Assembly: GCF_030145185.1 (NCBI RefSeq) | Contig: NZ_JAQYWB010000001.1 | Coordinates: 62,001 to 126,000, forward strand | Source: Desulfoluna sp. | GTDB lineage: Bacteria; Desulfobacterota; Desulfobacteria; Desulfobacterales; Desulfolunaceae | DNA: 64,000 bases | Direction: 5' to 3' | Shown: positions 54,067 through 62,284 of the stretch, piece after piece | Position numbering within the stretch: the stretch's first letter is position 1 | Layout: each line of letters starts with the position of its first letter | Made by a program: the position numbers and the translations under genes | Notes under the pieces: generated by a model | What the model saw: the letters and a program-made list of their open reading frames with translations, nothing else | Databases searched by the model: none | Told to the model about the DNA's origin: nothing

Positions 54067-54821
54067 AGCGCCGGAACCTCAGCGAATCGCACCCGGCATT
54101 TCAACCCAGCCGGGATCTTATAGGTCGGATTGGGCAAATCAAGGCGGACACCAAAGGTCCCGCTGCCCGCATCCACCACATGGTCTGCGATGCTCACCGT
54201 CACCTGGTAACGCCCTCCAGCGGGAGATTCAGAGATCACCTCGGCCTTCATCCCCTTTCGAATAAGCCCCAAATACTCCACCGGGGCGATCACCTCGACA
54301 TAAATGGGGTGGATGCGGGCAAGGGTCATGATCGAGCCCTCCCCAATGTATTCCCCCGGGGCACCGGTCCGTTTCACCACGATTCCGTCCACCGGACTCT
54401 GGATGGTCCGAAGCCCAAGGCGCTCTATAGCCTCCTTCTCGGCAAGCTCTGAGAGCATGATTTCGGTCTCAAGCTCATCCTTTTCATGCAGGGAGATCAG
54501 CTTCTTCCGAAAAAGCTCCTCATTGCGCACCAGCTTGCGCTTTACAAAGTCGACCTTGGCCCGGGCTAAATTCACGGAGGCCTGCTCCACCCCCGCTTTC
54601 AACCGGGCCAGGACCTCCCCTTTTTTGACACGATCCCCCCGATCCACGGTAATCTCATCGATGATCCCCGGCACCTGGCTGCTCAGCTCCACCACCTCAC
54701 TCGGCTCCAGGATCCCCTCCAGCTCAAGGATGCCTTCGGCATGCCCCAGGCCCCCTGCCACCAGCACCATCGCAACAACAATCATCCCCCTTGAAACCGG
54801 GAACAGCCACCCTTTCAACAT
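54063..54821 (-). CDS. Short HlyD/RND-type periplasmic adaptor
   Basis: 252 residues from the ATG at 54821 (GGAGGGG upstream; a GTG one codon earlier is possible). A signal peptide ends at GHAEG. The adaptor has the beta-barrel/lipoyl motif SSQVPGIIDEITVDRGDRVKKGEVLARL, a hairpin coil (about 75-130) and a second lipoyl half ending IQSPVDGIVVKRTGAPGEYI. It is shorter than ordinary membrane-fusion proteins. It would bridge inner and outer membrane or cap the pathway encoded upstream. Confidence 0.85.
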   Translation of the reverse strand: MLKGWLFPVSRGMIVVAMVLVAGGLGHAEGILELEGILEPSEVVELSSQVPGIIDEITVDRGDRVKKGEVLARLKAGVEQASVNLARAKVDFVKRKLVRNEELFRKKLISLHEKDELETEIMLSELAEKEAIERLGLRTIQSPVDGIVVKRTGAPGEYIGEGSIMTLARIHPIYVEVIAPVEYLGLIRKGMKAEVISESPAGGRYQVTVSIADHVVDAGSGTFGVRLDLPNPTYKIPAGLKCRVRFAEVPAL

Positions 54822-54848
54822 CACACCCCTCCAATAAAATTAAAACGC

Positions 54849-54892
54849 GCCTCCGGCGGCCCTGCCGGGGGCTAAACTTTTGAAAAGTTTAA
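54849..54892 (+). repeat. REP-like repeat A
   Basis: GCCTCCGGCGGCCCTGCCGG continues with a palindromic AAACTTTTGAAAAGTTT core. The same 43-44 bases occur in inverted orientation at 59747-59789 with one indel. Confidence 0.9.
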
Positions 54893-55000
54893 CAAACAGA
54901 TTTCAAAAATTATTTTTGATTACCTCTTATTCACAGCCATGGGTTCTCTGTCCATTTCAGGCTCCAATGTTACCCACACCGGTGAGATTACGGCGGCGTC

Positions 55001-55166
55001 GTAGGATGGGCACCCATTTAATTTCAAAGGGCGAAGCGTGCCCATCTGGCAGTCGGGAAACCCACAACGCTGAAAATTATATAAATTTGACGACGCCTCA
55101 TCTCTCCCCGGAGTGATCGGTTGCACCCCCGCCAGATGGGCACGGCACTACCTTTGCCCATCCTAC
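55001..55166. repeat. REPIN/MITE-like inverted repeat
   Basis: Ends are GTAGGATGGGCA (55001-55012) and TGCCCATCCTAC (55155-55166); inside, CGTGCCCATCTGGC (55037-55050) is the exact inverse of GCCAGATGGGCACG (55131-55144). The whole 166 bp can form one long hairpin. The element has no coding capacity and looks like a REP doublet moved by a RAYT-type transposase encoded elsewhere. Confidence 0.8.
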
Positions 55167-55237
55167 AGGGTGCCAACTTAACCGGCAGCATTTGTATTAG
55201 GCGAAGCCTGGAAGCATTCGCGAATCTGTGGTTATTT

Positions 55238-57262
55238 TCACTCTGACCGACCCGAAAAAGAGAGCTGGGTGCCTGTTTTTTCATCATATTTTAACATCGC
55301 CCGGCGCGTGCGCGCATGGCGGCGTTCTATTTTCCGCTGGGCCCGTAAAATGACCCGGGCTCCCAGGGCCTGCCAGCCTGGAATTCCGAGCGTCATCATC
55401 CAAAAAGCCATGGTTTTCCCCACGCCTCTCCCCTCAGCCATCAACGGATCCTCCATGGAGAGAATCGCTTCACAGCGTCCGGGGTCTCCCTGCCGGGCGC
55501 ATCGCCCTGCCAGCTGCCGGTCGATACGGCCCGCTTCATAGCGTTCCGTTAAGAGGACATGAAGGCCGCCACCTTCTCTGGCCTCCTCTGACAATTTAAT
55601 ATCGGTTCCCCGACCCGCCATGTTCGTCGCGATGGTAACAGCACCGACCTCGCCCGCCCGGGCCACAATCTCCGCCTCGTCCCTGTTCTGCCGTGCATTG
55701 AGCACACACTGGCTGACTCGGCTTCTTTGGGTCAACAAAGCGCTCACCTGCTCGGAGGCGCCCACGGATCCGGTGCCGACCAGAACCGGATGACCCTGTT
55801 CATGCAGCGAAAGGATACGATCCACCACCCCATCCCACTTCTGCTCCTGGGTCCGAACCAGACGGTCTTTGGCAATCTCCCGCCGGACCGGTCTGTTGGG
55901 CGGGATCTTGACCACCGGGAGACGGTAAACAGACCAGAGCTCCCGGGTCACCTCGCGGGCGGTCCCGGTCATGCCGGAGAGCCTTAAGTACCGCCTGAAA
56001 AAACGCTGATAGCTGATCCTCGCCAGGGTCTCCCTCTGGCGGGTGAGTTCGCACTCCTCTTTGATTTCAATCAGCTGGTGCAACCCCTTTTCCCAGGAAC
56101 GATCGGGCATCACCCGGCCGGAGAATTCATCAATAATCTGGACCTTTCCTTCATCCACCAGATAATGCAGATCCCGATGGAACAAAAGCTCGGCGGAGAG
56201 CGCTTTGCTGACCACCTCTTCCCGACGCACCTGGCCTTGCCATAAAGGCCCAAGGGTCCGCGATGCGAGCTTAACGGCCTCCTTACCCGAATCCGTCAGG
56301 CTCACGGTACGACGGGCCACATCCAACAGATAATTCTGATCCACCACAAGGGTACGGGCCAGCGCCAGCCCCTGCCTTAAAAACCGTTCCTCGGCCTCCC
56401 CACCGGATTCTCCCGAGATAATCAAAGGGGTTCTGGCCTCATCAATCAGCACGCTGTCGGCTTCATCGATGATGGCAAAACAGAGCCCCCTCTGATGCAG
56501 AGAGGCCCCTTCCGAACCCGGATCGCAGAGGCGGTCTGCCTGGCGCAGGAGGGGATGATCCCTGCCCTTCAGACGCATGGTATCCCGCAGGTAATCGAAC
56601 ACCACATCTTTGTTGGTGCAATAGGTGATATCACAGGCATAGGCGAGTTGGCGTTCACCGGGTTTTACATCCTGGGTCACAAATCCCACGGAGAGCCCCA
56701 AAGCTTCATAGAGGGGCCGCATCAACTCGGCGTCCCGTTCGGTCAAATAATCATTGACGCTGATGACATGCACAGGCAATCCCGCCATAGCCGCCGTTCC
56801 AGCCGCCAGGGTCGCGGTGAGGGTCTTGCCCTCTCCGGTCTCCATCTCGGCAATCATACCGGAAATCATGGCCCATGCGCCCATGATCTGAACATCAAAG
56901 GGGCGCATGCCAAGGGTTCTCTCGGACACTTCACGAATCAAAGCAAAGGCTCGGGCCACAATCTCGCCATCAAAGCCCTGTCGGCACAACGCCATGCGCA
57001 ACTCCATGACCCGTTGCCGCACGCCGTCCTCATCCAATGCGGCCATCTCAGGGCCGTGGCGTCCTACCTCTGAAGCCATGTTTGATCGTCTGTTTCGAGC
57101 CGCCTTTGCCGTGGCGATGATCCCGCCCAAAAGAAAATCGCTCCATCGGTCAAGGAGTCCCGGGGGCGTCACCTCGCGTTCGGGCCGATACTCGCCCCTG
57201 GCCGGGGGAAAATCCACCAGAAGCTCCCCACGGAAAAAAGTCGGAATGTTCAGTTTTTCCAT
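55238..57262 (-). CDS. Truncated SecA paralogue
   Basis: 674 residues from the ATG at 57262, ten bases after the preceding stop. The motor is complete: Walker A METGEGKT (140-147), VNDYLTERD, IIDEADSVLIDEARTPLIISG, a preprotein cross-linking domain, LSGMTGTA, ATNMAGRGTDIKL. The last motif reads GRCARQGDPG instead of the common GRSGRQGDPG. It stops about 30 residues past the AQRKIERRHARTRRAML helix, so most of the helical wing/scaffold region and the zinc-binding tail of standard SecA (about 900 residues) are missing. A standard secA is not in this window. The setting suggests a dedicated motor for the cluster's own substrate. Confidence 0.9.
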   Translation of the reverse strand: MEKLNIPTFFRGELLVDFPPARGEYRPEREVTPPGLLDRWSDFLLGGIIATAKAARNRRSNMASEVGRHGPEMAALDEDGVRQRVMELRMALCRQGFDGEIVARAFALIREVSERTLGMRPFDVQIMGAWAMISGMIAEMETGEGKTLTATLAAGTAAMAGLPVHVISVNDYLTERDAELMRPLYEALGLSVGFVTQDVKPGERQLAYACDITYCTNKDVVFDYLRDTMRLKGRDHPLLRQADRLCDPGSEGASLHQRGLCFAIIDEADSVLIDEARTPLIISGESGGEAEERFLRQGLALARTLVVDQNYLLDVARRTVSLTDSGKEAVKLASRTLGPLWQGQVRREEVVSKALSAELLFHRDLHYLVDEGKVQIIDEFSGRVMPDRSWEKGLHQLIEIKEECELTRQRETLARISYQRFFRRYLRLSGMTGTAREVTRELWSVYRLPVVKIPPNRPVRREIAKDRLVRTQEQKWDGVVDRILSLHEQGHPVLVGTGSVGASEQVSALLTQRSRVSQCVLNARQNRDEAEIVARAGEVGAVTIATNMAGRGTDIKLSEEAREGGGLHVLLTERYEAGRIDRQLAGRCARQGDPGRCEAILSMEDPLMAEGRGVGKTMAFWMMTLGIPGWQALGARVILRAQRKIERRHARTRRAMLKYDEKTGTQLSFSGRSE

Positions 57263-57272
57263 CATAGGCAGA

Positions 57273-59417
57273 TCACACCCCAAACCGATTGAGCAGCAAG
57301 CGCCGCCCTTTTCTGTACAATCTAAAGAAAAGAGGTTCCGGGGCATGCTCAAAGCGGACATACACCCGTTCCCCGATACGCTCAGCCAACACCTCTGAAA
57401 GCGCAATCTCCACGTGGAACCATTTTTGAAAAGCTTGGGGTTCCTGACCGCCCCGGGGATCCATCACGATCTCCCCTCCCCCCTCAAGGCTTAGCGCCAT
57501 ACTGGGAAGAGCCCGGGAAGCCGCCGGCACAATACGCAGAACCCGTGCCGACACCACCCGATCCAACCCGCCTGAAAACCGTGCCGTGATCTTCGACACA
57601 TCGTTTCGAACCCGATCGACATCCTCCTGGGAGACCACAACCCGCACCGTAGAAACCGAAAAATCGACCACATAACCCAGATTTTCTCCACGCCGCACAA
57701 AGCGACCGATCCGATCCCGGACCTGGGGCAAAAACAGGGTCCCCCCCTGGGGACTGACAATGGTGAGCTCTTTTTTACGTTCCCGATACCGACCCAGCTC
57801 GACGTTCAAATGCGCAAGCTCATCTTTCAAAATTCGGGTCTCGGTTCTGTCTTTGGTCGCACTCAGCCGGTACCGGGCGTCAAGCTCCTCAATCTGCGCT
57901 CTCAGAACTGCCATTTCTGCATCCAGCTCAAGGTCTTCGCAGATAAAAAGCGTCTCCCCCGCCTCAACAACCTGTCCCTCGGCCCCTTTGATTGCCCTGA
58001 TAAATCCATCAGACCTCGCATGAATGTCAGACTGTTCCGGGGGCCAGACCACCCCTTGCGCCACCGTCATGCGGGGTGCCGGAATCAGGAACAGACCGAG
58101 TATAATCGCCCCGGAGATCCCGAGGGCAAGGATCCCGATACGTCCTTTTTTTTCAGATATTGCCCGATCCGAGACCATCCGTTTCACGCTCCCAACCAGT
58201 GGCATCACAAGCATGCTGAACCCCGACCAGACAGCAAGCAAGACACCCATAAAAAAAAACTTTCCCGCCACCAGCAGCACAATCCGTATGGAAATAAAAA
58301 TTCGATAGATAAAGGCCAGGACCGCATACGTTCCCAGCCACCCGCTCTCCCCGGGTGCCGCAGCAGGAGAGACGGCATCCCTGATCCCAAGCAGCCAGCG
58401 CCTCGTCAAATACCCGAGATGCTGGTTACCCCGCATCGCCAGATTCGGAATCTCAAGCCAGTCCGAGAGCACATAATACGCGTCAAACTTTAAAAGTGGG
58501 TTGCCATTGAAAAACAGGGTGGAGACCCCGGCGATCACCATCACGTTGTAGGCCACCGCCCTCACCCCGCCCGGCTCCACATTCACCCAGATCAGCACCG
58601 CCAGGGCCGCTGCGAAGATCTCAACGAGAATCCCGGCCCCACCGACAAGCATCCGTTTTTTCTTGTCAGAAAAAGCCGTGGAGGCCGAGGCGTCCACATA
58701 GGGCATGGGGACAAACACAAGAAACATCACGCCCATTTCATGCACCTGTGCCCCCCATTTCTTCACGGCAAAGGCATGACCAAACTCATGGAACAGCTTT
58801 AAAACGGGATAGGCGAGTCCGATAAGCACTAAATTTTCCATGGCAAAGAGGCGGTCCGCCATGCCCGAGGTCAACTCCTGCCAATGGACAAAGACAAGAC
58901 ACAACGCCGGAAGCACAACCCCAAGCCAAAGAACGGCCCCCCATCTGCCCAGCAAAGGAAGAACGACAGGAGACAGGGCATTCAACAATTTATCGGGATC
59001 AAAAACAGGGATCTTAATGCTGGTGGGAGAACGTAAGATATTCAGACGGCGCTGTTTTTTTTCGTCGGCAAACCGCTTAAACAAATCCCCGACATCCGTG
59101 GCCAGATCCGATTGCAGAGCGTCCGCCCGGTAAAGCTGGGACAACAGCGAGAGCACCTCGTCCTGGGTCGGCATCTCATCACCCAACGCCTCACAGGCAT
59201 TTTCCCAAAGGCTCTCCAGGCTGTGCCGACCATCCATCAACCCAATGAGATAATACGCCTCCGATGAAAACCGGTGAAATTTCCCGGTGGAGTCGTCCTG
59301 CATCACATACCACTCCTGCCCCCGATAATAATGGCGGTGAATCCGGACGTGGCTCCGCAGCTGCGGCCGCATGGCCGCCACCCGATACCAGGACTGACTG
59401 AAAAAAGCTGTTTCCAT
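57273..59417 (-). CDS. PqqD-like / M50 peptidase / HlyD fusion membrane protein
   Basis: 714 residues. The first 105 residues resemble PqqD-type peptide-recognition domains (WYVMQDDSTGKFHRFSSEAY, LYRADAL). A membrane domain (about 150-445) has the M50 zinc site HEFGH (210-214) and the distal ligand in NPLLKFDAYY (Asp312), followed by further helices. The C-terminal 260 residues are a HlyD-type lipoyl/coiled-coil adaptor (VWPPEQSDIHARSDGFIRAI, VSPQGGTLFLPQVRD). This architecture occurs in peptide-maturation and export systems. It likely recognises, possibly cleaves, and passes on an exported protein. Ends ten bases before the SecA-like gene. Confidence 0.88.
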   Translation of the reverse strand: METAFFSQSWYRVAAMRPQLRSHVRIHRHYYRGQEWYVMQDDSTGKFHRFSSEAYYLIGLMDGRHSLESLWENACEALGDEMPTQDEVLSLLSQLYRADALQSDLATDVGDLFKRFADEKKQRRLNILRSPTSIKIPVFDPDKLLNALSPVVLPLLGRWGAVLWLGVVLPALCLVFVHWQELTSGMADRLFAMENLVLIGLAYPVLKLFHEFGHAFAVKKWGAQVHEMGVMFLVFVPMPYVDASASTAFSDKKKRMLVGGAGILVEIFAAALAVLIWVNVEPGGVRAVAYNVMVIAGVSTLFFNGNPLLKFDAYYVLSDWLEIPNLAMRGNQHLGYLTRRWLLGIRDAVSPAAAPGESGWLGTYAVLAFIYRIFISIRIVLLVAGKFFFMGVLLAVWSGFSMLVMPLVGSVKRMVSDRAISEKKGRIGILALGISGAIILGLFLIPAPRMTVAQGVVWPPEQSDIHARSDGFIRAIKGAEGQVVEAGETLFICEDLELDAEMAVLRAQIEELDARYRLSATKDRTETRILKDELAHLNVELGRYRERKKELTIVSPQGGTLFLPQVRDRIGRFVRRGENLGYVVDFSVSTVRVVVSQEDVDRVRNDVSKITARFSGGLDRVVSARVLRIVPAASRALPSMALSLEGGGEIVMDPRGGQEPQAFQKWFHVEIALSEVLAERIGERVYVRFEHAPEPLFFRLYRKGRRLLLNRFGV

Positions 59418-59580
59418 AAACCGTTTATCTCATCAAAAAAAGATGCCTCCGGCGGCGAGGTGTGCCACCTCGAAAGCGGGTTGCGAATGCTCCAGCCCTC
59501 GTACCTCGGGTTGTCACATTCGCTGACGGGCTGAGCCCACTTCCACTCTCCAAAGCCTGTTGTAACTATTCAGCTCCAAA

Positions 59581-59665
59581 AAAAGCCTCCGGCGGATGCG
59601 TTTTGCCCCCATGTCTCGGCATAGCCGGAGGCAAAGACGGATCGCTTGTCACGCCGGAGGCTTTT
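59581..59665. repeat. REP doublet E/F
   Basis: AAAAGCCTCCGGCG (59581-59594) is the exact inverse of CGCCGGAGGCTTTT (59652-59665); a further GCCGGAGGC lies between them (about 59624). The 85 bp can fold as one hairpin. Confidence 0.8.
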
Positions 59666-59746
59666 GCGTAGGCGGACTTGTCGGGCCAAATCACATCCGA
59701 CTTAAAGATGAAATTTAACCAAGAACAATTTTAAAGACCTGTTTAT

Positions 59747-59789
59747 TTAACTTTTCAAAAGTTTAGCCCCCGGCAGGGCCGCCGGAGGC
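59747..59789 (-). repeat. REP-like repeat B
   Basis: Inverted copy of element A at 54849-54892, identical except for one base indel near AAAGTTTAA. Just outside the stop codon of the GAF-HlyD gene. Confidence 0.9.
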
Positions 59790-59798
59790 ATTTTCAAA

Positions 59799-61649
59799 TC
59801 ACGGCCACCAGGCCCAAAGCCAGAGGGTGACTTTTTCCCTCAGGGATCGGGTCCAAATGGAGAAGAGGTTGCGCCGGTCCACGAAAATTTTGCCCACCCC
59901 TTCCATCCCCGGGCGCAGCTGACCGGTAACGTGAGAGAGGGTGGCCTCCACCCGAAAGGCATTTTTGCCCTCTTCTGCGATGGCGATGGGGGTGATCTTG
60001 GTCACGGTGAAATCAAAGGGGGAATCCGGCAGGGAGGAGAGGACGAGGGTCCCCTGTTGCCCCATGGAGACATCGGCGATACGGCTCTCATCCACGTTAA
60101 TGATGACCCGGTAGGCATCAAGGGGGGTCACCTCAAAAAGCACCTCCCCCTGCTGGACCATGCTGCCCAGGGAGCGAGCCAGGTCCCCGCTTACCAGCAG
60201 GCCGTCGAAGGGGGCTTTGATGGCGGAGCGTTCCAACTTGTGTTCGGCCAGTTCAAGCTGGGCATCGGCCTGTTTGATCCGGGCGTTTATGACGTTCACT
60301 TCAGAACGGTTGTGTTCTGCCATGGCTTCCTGGCGCTCTCTTTTCAGCTGGGTTCGCCGGTTCAGCCAATTGAACCGTTCGAGGCGCAGGTCCCGATCAT
60401 CGAGGAGGCAGAGCACATCGCCTTTCGCCACCACATCACCGGCCCGCAGCGTTGAGGCCTTCACGTAACCGTTAAAGGGCGCAGACACGGCCCGCATGAT
60501 CTCCCCTTCAAGAACCACATGAGAGGAGATGCGGTAATCCCCCTGTTTATTGGCAAAAAACAAGCACAAAAGAACAGCCAGAAAAAGGAAGGCTTTCCGT
60601 CCCAGAAAGCCCGGCCCCACCACCCTTTCAAGTTGCAAACGAAAGGCGTCCGTCAGTTTGAAAAAAAGGGGCCGATCCAGTGCCCGTTTCTGCTCCAGCA
60701 CAGGGGCAGACAAGGCCGCCACACTCCGACAGTATTCCACCTCTTCCTCAGAAAATCCCATTTCCACCGGGCGCTCCAGCATGACAGCCCCCAGATACCG
60801 GCCCCCATCGTAAAGCGGCACCGTGAGAATATGCCCGTCGCCGAAGCGTGAAGAAAGCTCCCGATGGTCCCGTAGAATGACCACCTCATGCTGATCCTCC
60901 GGGTAGCGAATCTCCCGTCTCTGGACCACGGCTTCTTCCATCGCTTTTTCGATGGAGCGGATCAGGTTCATGCGATCTGCAAATTTTGCGCTGTGGGAGA
61001 CGGCCTGGACACGAATTTTTTTCTTCTTTTTAAACCCGATGCTCACCCGATCGCAGTGAAGGCGTGTGGCAAGCCGGGTGACAAAGGCCATAGCCGCCCC
61101 TTCAAACCGCTCCACCGAAAGAACCTCAGAGAGCAGGGTGACGGCGGCCTTCATGCGAAGACTCTCGGCTTCGTGGGTGACGACGGCCCCTTTGTAGAAT
61201 CGAAGCTCAATCCAGGAGATACCCCACTGGAGCTGCTCCATCACCTGCTTGAGCTCCTCCTCAGTTTCCGGGGAGACCTCAACAGCCACCGCCCCATGGA
61301 GCGCCCCATCAATCAGCACCGGGTACGCCAGGGCATAGGTTCCTGCAGGCCCCTCCCCCGCGAGTCGGGTCAAAAGCGGGCATTTATCTTCCATCACCTG
61401 CTCAAGGATCTCGGCAAGACCGGGGATATTCCCTCCCGTCTCCGGCCATCTGGAGACCGGCGCATACGCCCCGGCGGCATCGGCGACCACGAGCAGCCCG
61501 GACACGCAATGGGGAACCATCAGGCATTGAAGCCTCAACCAGACATGGTAGCACGATTCATCGTCCGGGGCGTGACGCAGCGCCTCCCACAACGCGGACC
61601 GCTCATCCAGACCCTCTTGTTCCTTCTTATCGTCAATCGCCAGCTGCAT
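59799..61649 (-). CDS. GAF-GAF-HlyD fusion adaptor
   Basis: 616 residues. Two GAF-like domains on the cytoplasmic side (about 20-150 and 165-320) are followed by one membrane helix (about 351-368) and a HlyD-type adaptor (about 375-600): VSAPFNGYVKASTLRAGDVVAKGDVLC, long coiled coil, IKAPFDGLLVSGDL, RPGMEGVGKIFVD. The GAF domains could sense a small ligand and gate assembly of the transport complex; ordinary type I adaptors have only a short N-terminal tail. Transcribed toward the M50-HlyD gene. Confidence 0.85.
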   Translation of the reverse strand: MQLAIDDKKEQEGLDERSALWEALRHAPDDESCYHVWLRLQCLMVPHCVSGLLVVADAAGAYAPVSRWPETGGNIPGLAEILEQVMEDKCPLLTRLAGEGPAGTYALAYPVLIDGALHGAVAVEVSPETEEELKQVMEQLQWGISWIELRFYKGAVVTHEAESLRMKAAVTLLSEVLSVERFEGAAMAFVTRLATRLHCDRVSIGFKKKKKIRVQAVSHSAKFADRMNLIRSIEKAMEEAVVQRREIRYPEDQHEVVILRDHRELSSRFGDGHILTVPLYDGGRYLGAVMLERPVEMGFSEEEVEYCRSVAALSAPVLEQKRALDRPLFFKLTDAFRLQLERVVGPGFLGRKAFLFLAVLLCLFFANKQGDYRISSHVVLEGEIMRAVSAPFNGYVKASTLRAGDVVAKGDVLCLLDDRDLRLERFNWLNRRTQLKRERQEAMAEHNRSEVNVINARIKQADAQLELAEHKLERSAIKAPFDGLLVSGDLARSLGSMVQQGEVLFEVTPLDAYRVIINVDESRIADVSMGQQGTLVLSSLPDSPFDFTVTKITPIAIAEEGKNAFRVEATLSHVTGQLRPGMEGVGKIFVDRRNLFSIWTRSLREKVTLWLWAWWP

Positions 61650-61829
61650 TCACCGTCCCTGTAAAATAAATCATCAAAAAAAACCAAAAAAACTGATTTG
61701 TGAATGCGCTTGGGTTGTCATCCTTTAAGGGAGCTTGTGTCCGCATTCACACAAAGCATAAAGATCAGAACCCGTTGTACAATATTTTTCACAAACACGC
61801 ACACCCCATCCGGCTTCAAAATAAAAAAA

Positions 61830-61858
61830 CCGGAGAAAAAATATCACATTTTCTCCGG
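61830..61858 (-). terminator. Terminator after the DUF3467 gene
   Basis: CCGGAGAAAA at 61830-61839 pairs with TTTTCTCCGG at 61849-61858, followed on the minus strand by seven T. It separates the giant-protein/DUF3467 transcript from the export genes, or lowers their level. Confidence 0.85.
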
Positions 61859-61876
61859 CCTTTAAAAAAATCTTCG

Positions 61877-62206
61877 CTACTCTGCTTGAGCGTCCAGCTT
61901 CAACTCCCCGAACCGCTCCTCATACTCCTTGACGATTTTATCTAACAAAACGGAAAACCGTTTGGCCGCATAAGGGTTCATGATCATCCGGTTGGTGAGC
62001 TCCACGGTGAGCTCTTTTTCCGCCGGGTTCCATGACTTGTTGGTGCCAAAGAGAAGGGTCATCTCTTCCCGTGTGCTGCTCACATTGCAGACATTGGCGT
62101 AGGCACTCGAAAGCTTCGAGGTGTCCCAGAGGACCTTGGTGCCTGCGCTCTTTTCTTCGGTCACTTCAGCATCATGTTCCACGGCTGTTTCTTTCTGTTT
62201 TGTCAT
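61877..62206 (-). CDS. DUF3467 family protein
   Basis: 109 residues from the ATG at 62206 (GAGGAG seven bases upstream; a longer form from 62236 is less likely). After an acidic start, the pattern YANVCNVSSTREEMTLLFG, LTNRMIMNPYAAKRF and IVKEYEERFGEL is that of DUF3467. The function of the family is unknown. Cytosolic. It lies 78 bases after the giant surface protein gene and may act as its chaperone or targeting factor. Confidence 0.85.
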   Translation of the reverse strand: MTKQKETAVEHDAEVTEEKSAGTKVLWDTSKLSSAYANVCNVSSTREEMTLLFGTNKSWNPAEKELTVELTNRMIMNPYAAKRFSVLLDKIVKEYEERFGELKLDAQAE

Positions 62207-62284
62207 CTTCAACTCCTCTTTAATCCTATGTTTCATGAGATCAAACGGCTCTCAACAAAAAACCGTCTGCTTATGATAAAATCA

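Larger units (their letters stand above)
54822..55237. other. Repeat-filled gap between the SecA-like and HlyD-like genes
   Basis: No gene. It is occupied by REP-like element A (54849-54892) and the inverted-repeat element at 55001-55166. Confidence 0.65.
59418..59798. other. Repeat-filled gap between the GAF-HlyD and M50-HlyD genes
   Basis: No gene. It holds GCCTCCGGCGGCGAGG (59444-59460) with a CGAGGTG-TGC-CACCTCG hairpin, the inverse of the 52579 repeat (59464-59480), the inverse of the 54053 repeat (59562-59575), an inverted pair at 59581-59665 and element B at 59747-59789. Confidence 0.75.

Noticed and set aside
54849..59789. Composite transposon carrying the SecA-M50 genes
   Set aside because: The flanking inverted repeats are short REP-like elements, with no transposase and no visible target duplication. 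They are reported as repeats only.
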